This document shows, piece by piece, positions 47,501-53,500 of a stretch of 64,000 nucleotides of DNA (positions are counted from its first letter, which is position 1; each line of letters begins with the position of its first letter). A program made the position numbers and the translations under genes. Under the pieces are notes generated by a model. That model worked only from the letters and a program-made list of their open reading frames with translations, did not search any database and had not been told where the DNA came from. Location: contig WEDG01003263.1 in the NCBI GenBank assembly GCA_017591395.1, positions 62,001-126,000 on the forward strand, in the 5' to 3' direction. The stretch is from Schistocephalus solidus. Lineage: Eukaryota; Platyhelminthes; Cestoda; Diphyllobothriidea; Diphyllobothriidae.

Positions 47501-50500
47501 GTCACCCCCTGAACCAGGAAGGGGCCAGTATCTAATTCATTGCGTTCATTTATTGTGGCTTCTTTTTAATACTCTTATTTAAGGTCAAATCGGACACAAT
47601 CTCTTCTGTGCTCCTGTAGCTTGCAAGATCATTATCCTATTGGATTTCCCTGGGATAAATCGGTTGTGGGGATTACGACTCCTTGCGCTTCCTACTTCAA
47701 AACATCTAGTTAAAACTTGACCAGATTTGCGACAGTAACCGCCTGATACAACGACCAAAAACCATATTAAAATATTAGCGGAGTTCCTTTGCTGCTCACA
47801 GCACATTGAAACGAGGCAAAGTACTGAGCCTCCTGCAAACTATGAGTCGTGCGCCTTTGCCTTTGATCACTGCTGTTTATCTTTGACCAAGGGCAGTTGA
47901 ATGAATGGTCGTCAGAGAGCATGGGCTCCCATATTCATAGGCATACTTGGACGGGCCCACCCACGAATATCCGCTTCTACCTAGGACCGAGTGACTGGAA
48001 GTTTCTTCAGTAAGAATGGCGTTCCCTGGGTAACCTTTTACGGATAAGCGATTAGAGATCTGTAAAAATGCTGGAAATACGTCTAAGTCTAAAGCAAGTG
48101 AACTTGTGGGTGTTGTAATCAGAAAAGTTTCAATCACTCGAGGGAGATAGTACAAATGGAGTACATGAAAACTCTGAACGAATGAGTACCCTATAAGTGG
48201 GCTTTATTCATCTTACAATTGACATATAGGACCTAAAAGCAAATATACAGAACAGTAGTGAGATATAGATTGTCCAAGGGAAGAATTTAGTATGAAATTC
48301 TCCCCGGCCAACAAAGAAGGGGCCGGGTGTTGACAAATCTAGTTGATGGTTTGCGAGTGATAAGCTTTAAGCTTCTCCGTTACGGAGGCAGTATGGATGA
48401 ACGCGTTGCTGTTGTTTGATCAATGTCTCCATGGTAAGCTAATGGACGTCGTCTTCGCTATGGGCCTTATCAGATGTTGTCGCATCCTGTGTGTCAACTG
48501 AGCTGGCTTTGTTTTCCTGTTCAATTTTGGCCGGGTGGTCAGGGGAAAATGGACTGGAATTTTCCATTAAGAGTAACCGTCTCCTGATGATCACTGAAAT
48601 CTTCTTCCCCTCTGAGAGCAAACAATCTAACGGATATGGTTTCTTCTCTGCCATCACCGAATCGTATGTGAGCATACTGAAGGTTGGAATGAAGCAGTCA
48701 ATCTCCTCAACAGGTGGATCATATTTAGAATGTTGGCCGCCCTTTTTCTTCAGGACTCAGCCAGGAAATTTGGGCCATGTAGGGAGAGTGGTTCCGATGG
48801 TTGACCGCCGATTATAGGTATACATTCTTTCATGTGGTGTCGCGTTAGTAGGGCTGCATAAAAGTGACCTGATTCCGTGTAAGGCATCCAGGAGAACGGA
48901 TTCCCAGTGCGTGACAGACAGACTTCCAGATTTCAAAGCAACTAAAATAGCCTTCCATAAGGTTTGGTTCGAACATTCGACCTGACCGTTTCCTTGGGGA
49001 TAGTACGGTGTTGTCCTACTAGTTGCCATCCCTTTACCGTTGAGGAATTGTTGAACGTCGTTTGACAAAAATGAGCATCCCCGATCACTGTGGATGTGCG
49101 AATGAGTACCGAATATGGAAAACAGCTGGCATCAATATCTAATAGCAGTTTCGGAACAGGCAAATGCGAATGGAAAACATGATCAATTGTGACTAATCGT
49201 CAGCAGCTAGCGATTGCGGGTTACTAACGGAAGAGGACCTTTGAAGTCGAGTGACAACTGTTAGAATGGTTGGGTAGCTTTCATGAGTTGGCCTTGAGCT
49301 TTAGAGAAGAAACTGGGTTTGACTTCACAACAGGTTTGACATCTGCAGACGATATTATGAATCTCTTCCATTGAAAAGGGAAGATTTATGGCCCGAACGA
49401 AATGGGAGAGTCGAGAAACACCAGGATGACAAATGGTTTCGTACAGTTTTTTCAGATTAACATTTGTTAGCAAGGCCCCACAACAACTACGAGAAAGCGT
49501 ACCGCCGCACGGTTTTCTTAACCAGGTCAGTAAACAATATCGAATTTGAACGGATACAACTCCAAACTCCAGCGTTCAATCTTTTCATTCTTCGCCTTTT
49601 CCTTTGTTGATTACCGTAGGTAAAAGCGCAAACCCCTGATCTGTACTTAGTTTAAAATGATTACAGGGCAGAAAGTGTTTTCATTTGCGTATGGATTCCA
49701 CTACCGCGTACGCTTCTTTTTCAATTGCAGAATAGTTTCGTTCATTCGGTGATAAACTACGCGAAAAAACGCGATTGGTTGGTCATTTTGCTTCAATATG
49801 GCAGCAATTGTAACGTCTGAGGCATCGGTTTTGACAATAATGGGGCATCATACTGAACCGTAGCGATCGTAGCTTTCACAATTTCTTTTTAAGTTTCTCG
49901 AATGTTTCTTGTACTCCTAGGGGTATAGGGAGGGTTCTGTTATGAATTAGTAAGTGAATTTTATCTGAAAAATGATCTATCCATTTTGAATCGTATGCAA
50001 ACACTCCCTCGGCCCTTTGCTGTGACTTTAGGTCATGCGTAGGAGGCCTTTCACGCAAAGGTTTTAGGCGATCTGGATCCGGTCTAATATTGCCCTTGGA
50101 CACTTCGCATCCAAGAAAATCTATTCGCTATTAGGCTATGACACTTTTCGTTTCATTTAAGGTTAGTCCGTATCGCTCGGTTAAATTGAAGAACTTTCGA
50201 AGGTTTGAATCGTGCTCCGCGAGGCCGTTTCCACAAATGGTGATATTGTCTACCTAGACAAAAACATCCTTCAGGTTTTCTCGCTAAATTATCTTGTCAA
50301 TGGTTCTTTGGAAACACGCAGAAGGGATTCGATAAAAATTGATACAAACGTCCACAACCTTCAAAAGAAATTTATGGCCTTTCGTCCTCCCGGATAAGTA
50401 TATGGTGGTTGGTGCTCTTGAGATCAAGAATGCTATATCTGTTGTATTTAGCAATATTTTCAATCGTTTCATCTATCCCTGGGGGAGGGGTAGATATCGA

Positions 50501-53500
50501 AAAATGTGTACTTATCGAGTCTGGCTATAATCAACAACCATACGCTTTTTGTGGTTTTCATTGACTACCACTAGAACTTGGGCTCGCCAAGGGGATTAGG
50601 AGGGTTCGATTACTCCTTTGGACAGAAGACAACGAATCTCTTCTCGTGTAAATCTTTCCTCAACCTAAGTGTGCCTACGGGATTTTGTCGCAATAGGCTT
50701 GCAGTCCTTTTGTTAGATTAGGGAACACGCGAGGAGGCTCGACGCAAGCGGAAGCCACAGAAAACATAGGCTTCGGTCCACTAAAAGGAATTTCAACGCT
50801 TTTTTGTAGCCGAATAAATTCACGGACAAGAAGAACATCGGCGCATAAGTCTGGCAAGACCCATAGCTTAACCTTCTCGTAAACAGTACCTTTATATTTA
50901 ATAGAGACGAGAACATGTCCTTGCACGATACTCTTTCGAAAACCCGCTGAATTCGGAGATCCGACCCCAGCTTTGTCTTCCTTCATGTTATGGTAATCCA
51001 TATCCAAACGAATATCCTCGAAAGTATGAGATGAGTTCCACTACGTGCATCGGAGTTTCATATTCATCAATTTTTGGGAAATGACTATTGTCTGCTGCAT
51101 CACTAATTAGTCTGAAATTTAAGCTACCAAACGGGACAATTTCAGGCTTCTCTCAATGGCCCTTTCGATCATAATATTGAGCTCACTATCATCGGCGATC
51201 GGTGGGCCGTTGGCATTCGCTCTGGAAACATCTGTACTTGCCATCATGCGTCGTATTGTGAATATTTTCCGCTCCGTCCGGTGGGTGGTTTTGATTACCG
51301 GCCGTTCCTCACGGGATGGCTTCAAACATGAAACCAAGGAAGATGGGAGCGAGTACTAAAACCTGTTTCAGCCCATTTATTAGCACAAATGCTTCCTGAC
51401 GCGCTTTGGAATGCTACTATTTTGCCGAATAACCTGACCGACAAAGACAATGGAAACTGTAATGACCATTTCTGGCTTATTAGTCGTCATCAGCCAGCCA
51501 TGCAGAACCCCAGGCGCTGCAGCGCCCGAGGCTCTAACTCGTAACCTGTTGGTTAGAAGTCCAACGCTCTACCCACTGCGCCACAAGCTCGTTGTCCTGT
51601 CGTTTTCGATCGGGAATATTAACTATGGTAAGATGGCGTTTACCGATCTGTTATAGGACTCAATCGTCCCGTTGTGCCTTGAGGCTCAACCTTGAGCCCC
51701 ACCACCAGCCTCACGGCGGCTTATGATATAGGTCATGTTATTCTGCCTATATCATTAGCCATCATGTGGTTGCTGACGGGGCTCGAGGTTGAGCCTCAAG
51801 GCACAACGGTACGAGTGAGTCCTGTAACCGATCGGTAAACGCCGTCTTACCCTAGAAACTCTTTTGCAGTCGGAATATCTGCGTGAATCCGGTCATACGA
51901 ATTTCTGCATGGTTTACCATAGTCCATTGCGGTTGAATGTATCAAGCGCCTCTGTTAGCTTATCAAGGATGTTGCAGAGTGTAGTCCGAATTTCCTCGCG
52001 TTCCTATTTGAGTTGGCAAACAGTGAAGATATTATCTATTGTTCCGCGGTTTCATCAGAATATGCAGAGTCTTTCGGGAGGAAGCCATTGTTCCAGAGGG
52101 CGTAGCGATGGAAGTTATAAATAGAAGCAGCGTCTGTGAATTGCGCTTGCATAGCTTTACCTCTACACAAGCACAAGTCACCTGCCGTACCTGAGTTCTC
52201 GCGTACCAACGAATTCAGCGCACGGCAAACCTCTACCGTCATTGACAGTTGATCACTTAATGAACACGCATCCGTGAAATAGCGCGCAGAGAGCTCACAA
52301 AGCCTTTCATCATCATTACAGTATCTACGGCTCAAGCACTGCAAAGCATAGATTGGCTGTTAGATAGCCCATTCGCATTCATGCCTCCCCCCTTCCCATA
52401 GCCTTTTCCGTTTGTCACTATCCCATCGGTGTCCTTGTCCCCTTTGTTCATCTCCCAGCCAGTTGTAGACGTGCGCTGAACACCCATTTCTTCTTTTATT
52501 TTTCATTACTGTCTCCTGTCTTTGGTAAACGTGGAATTTCGCTGATTGTGTTAGGCAGTGAAATTCTGATTCACTTTTTGGGGAGGTTCTACTTAATACG
52601 AGTGTCTGGCAAATAAATGGCCTGCGAATGCTGCGGCCTCTTTCGTTCGATGAACATCAAAACTCGGTTTTGATCATGTTTTGCGCTTACTTTGATGACA
52701 GACCACTGCGATGCATCCCTATTTCCTAATTTGTATTCAGGTACGCGAGAGGGAAGAGAAGTCTGTAGGCTTGTCGGCAACCAATGCGGCAAATGATCGA
52801 AGTAATTTGCCCACATAGAGAAGTAATTGCTCTTGCAGGCGTTTGTATTAATCATTTTCGGATATCACATTATGTAGTTGTCCGCCATCTTGATAAATTT
52901 CACTGGTTTATCCTTTCTCTCTCCCCCTCTCTCGAGTTCATGTTCGTCCGTGTTATTGTCGTGTTATGACTCATCACATATGTCGTGCGGTGGATGGGGT
53001 TAATAGTCATTAGGGCGCTGGCCCAGTTCGCCTCTGGCCTTTATGCTATTAATGAGTGGCAAGCTCGCTGAGCAGGCTCGTAAATACTTATGACCACTGT
53101 CTCAGACAATCCCCCCAATTAAGTCACTCGTAATAAAGAGACTTCATTAGAATGCACAGACTCCTAATGAAGCCTACCTATGATAGTGTGTGAGTGTATT
53201 CACCAATTCGGCCTCGCAACCGACCAGGTAGTTAGTATTAACCTCGGAAAAGGAACTTAATTACTTACGAATCGTTTTATGGCGCGCTATTCCTGATGTT
53301 TGTGTTTGTCACCTTGTCGCAGCATAGTAAGAAGACTGCAGAACGCATAATGTAGTATAAGTTCTGGTAATGGTGATTTATACGGCTACCTAAACAGGAC
53401 GTGAGAACAGGAAGTGTCCACAATACATGTGGCTTTGCGTCAAATTCCGAACCAATTCGGCTTAGGGTTTAGTTTAGGGTTAGAGTTACGTTCTCAGTTA

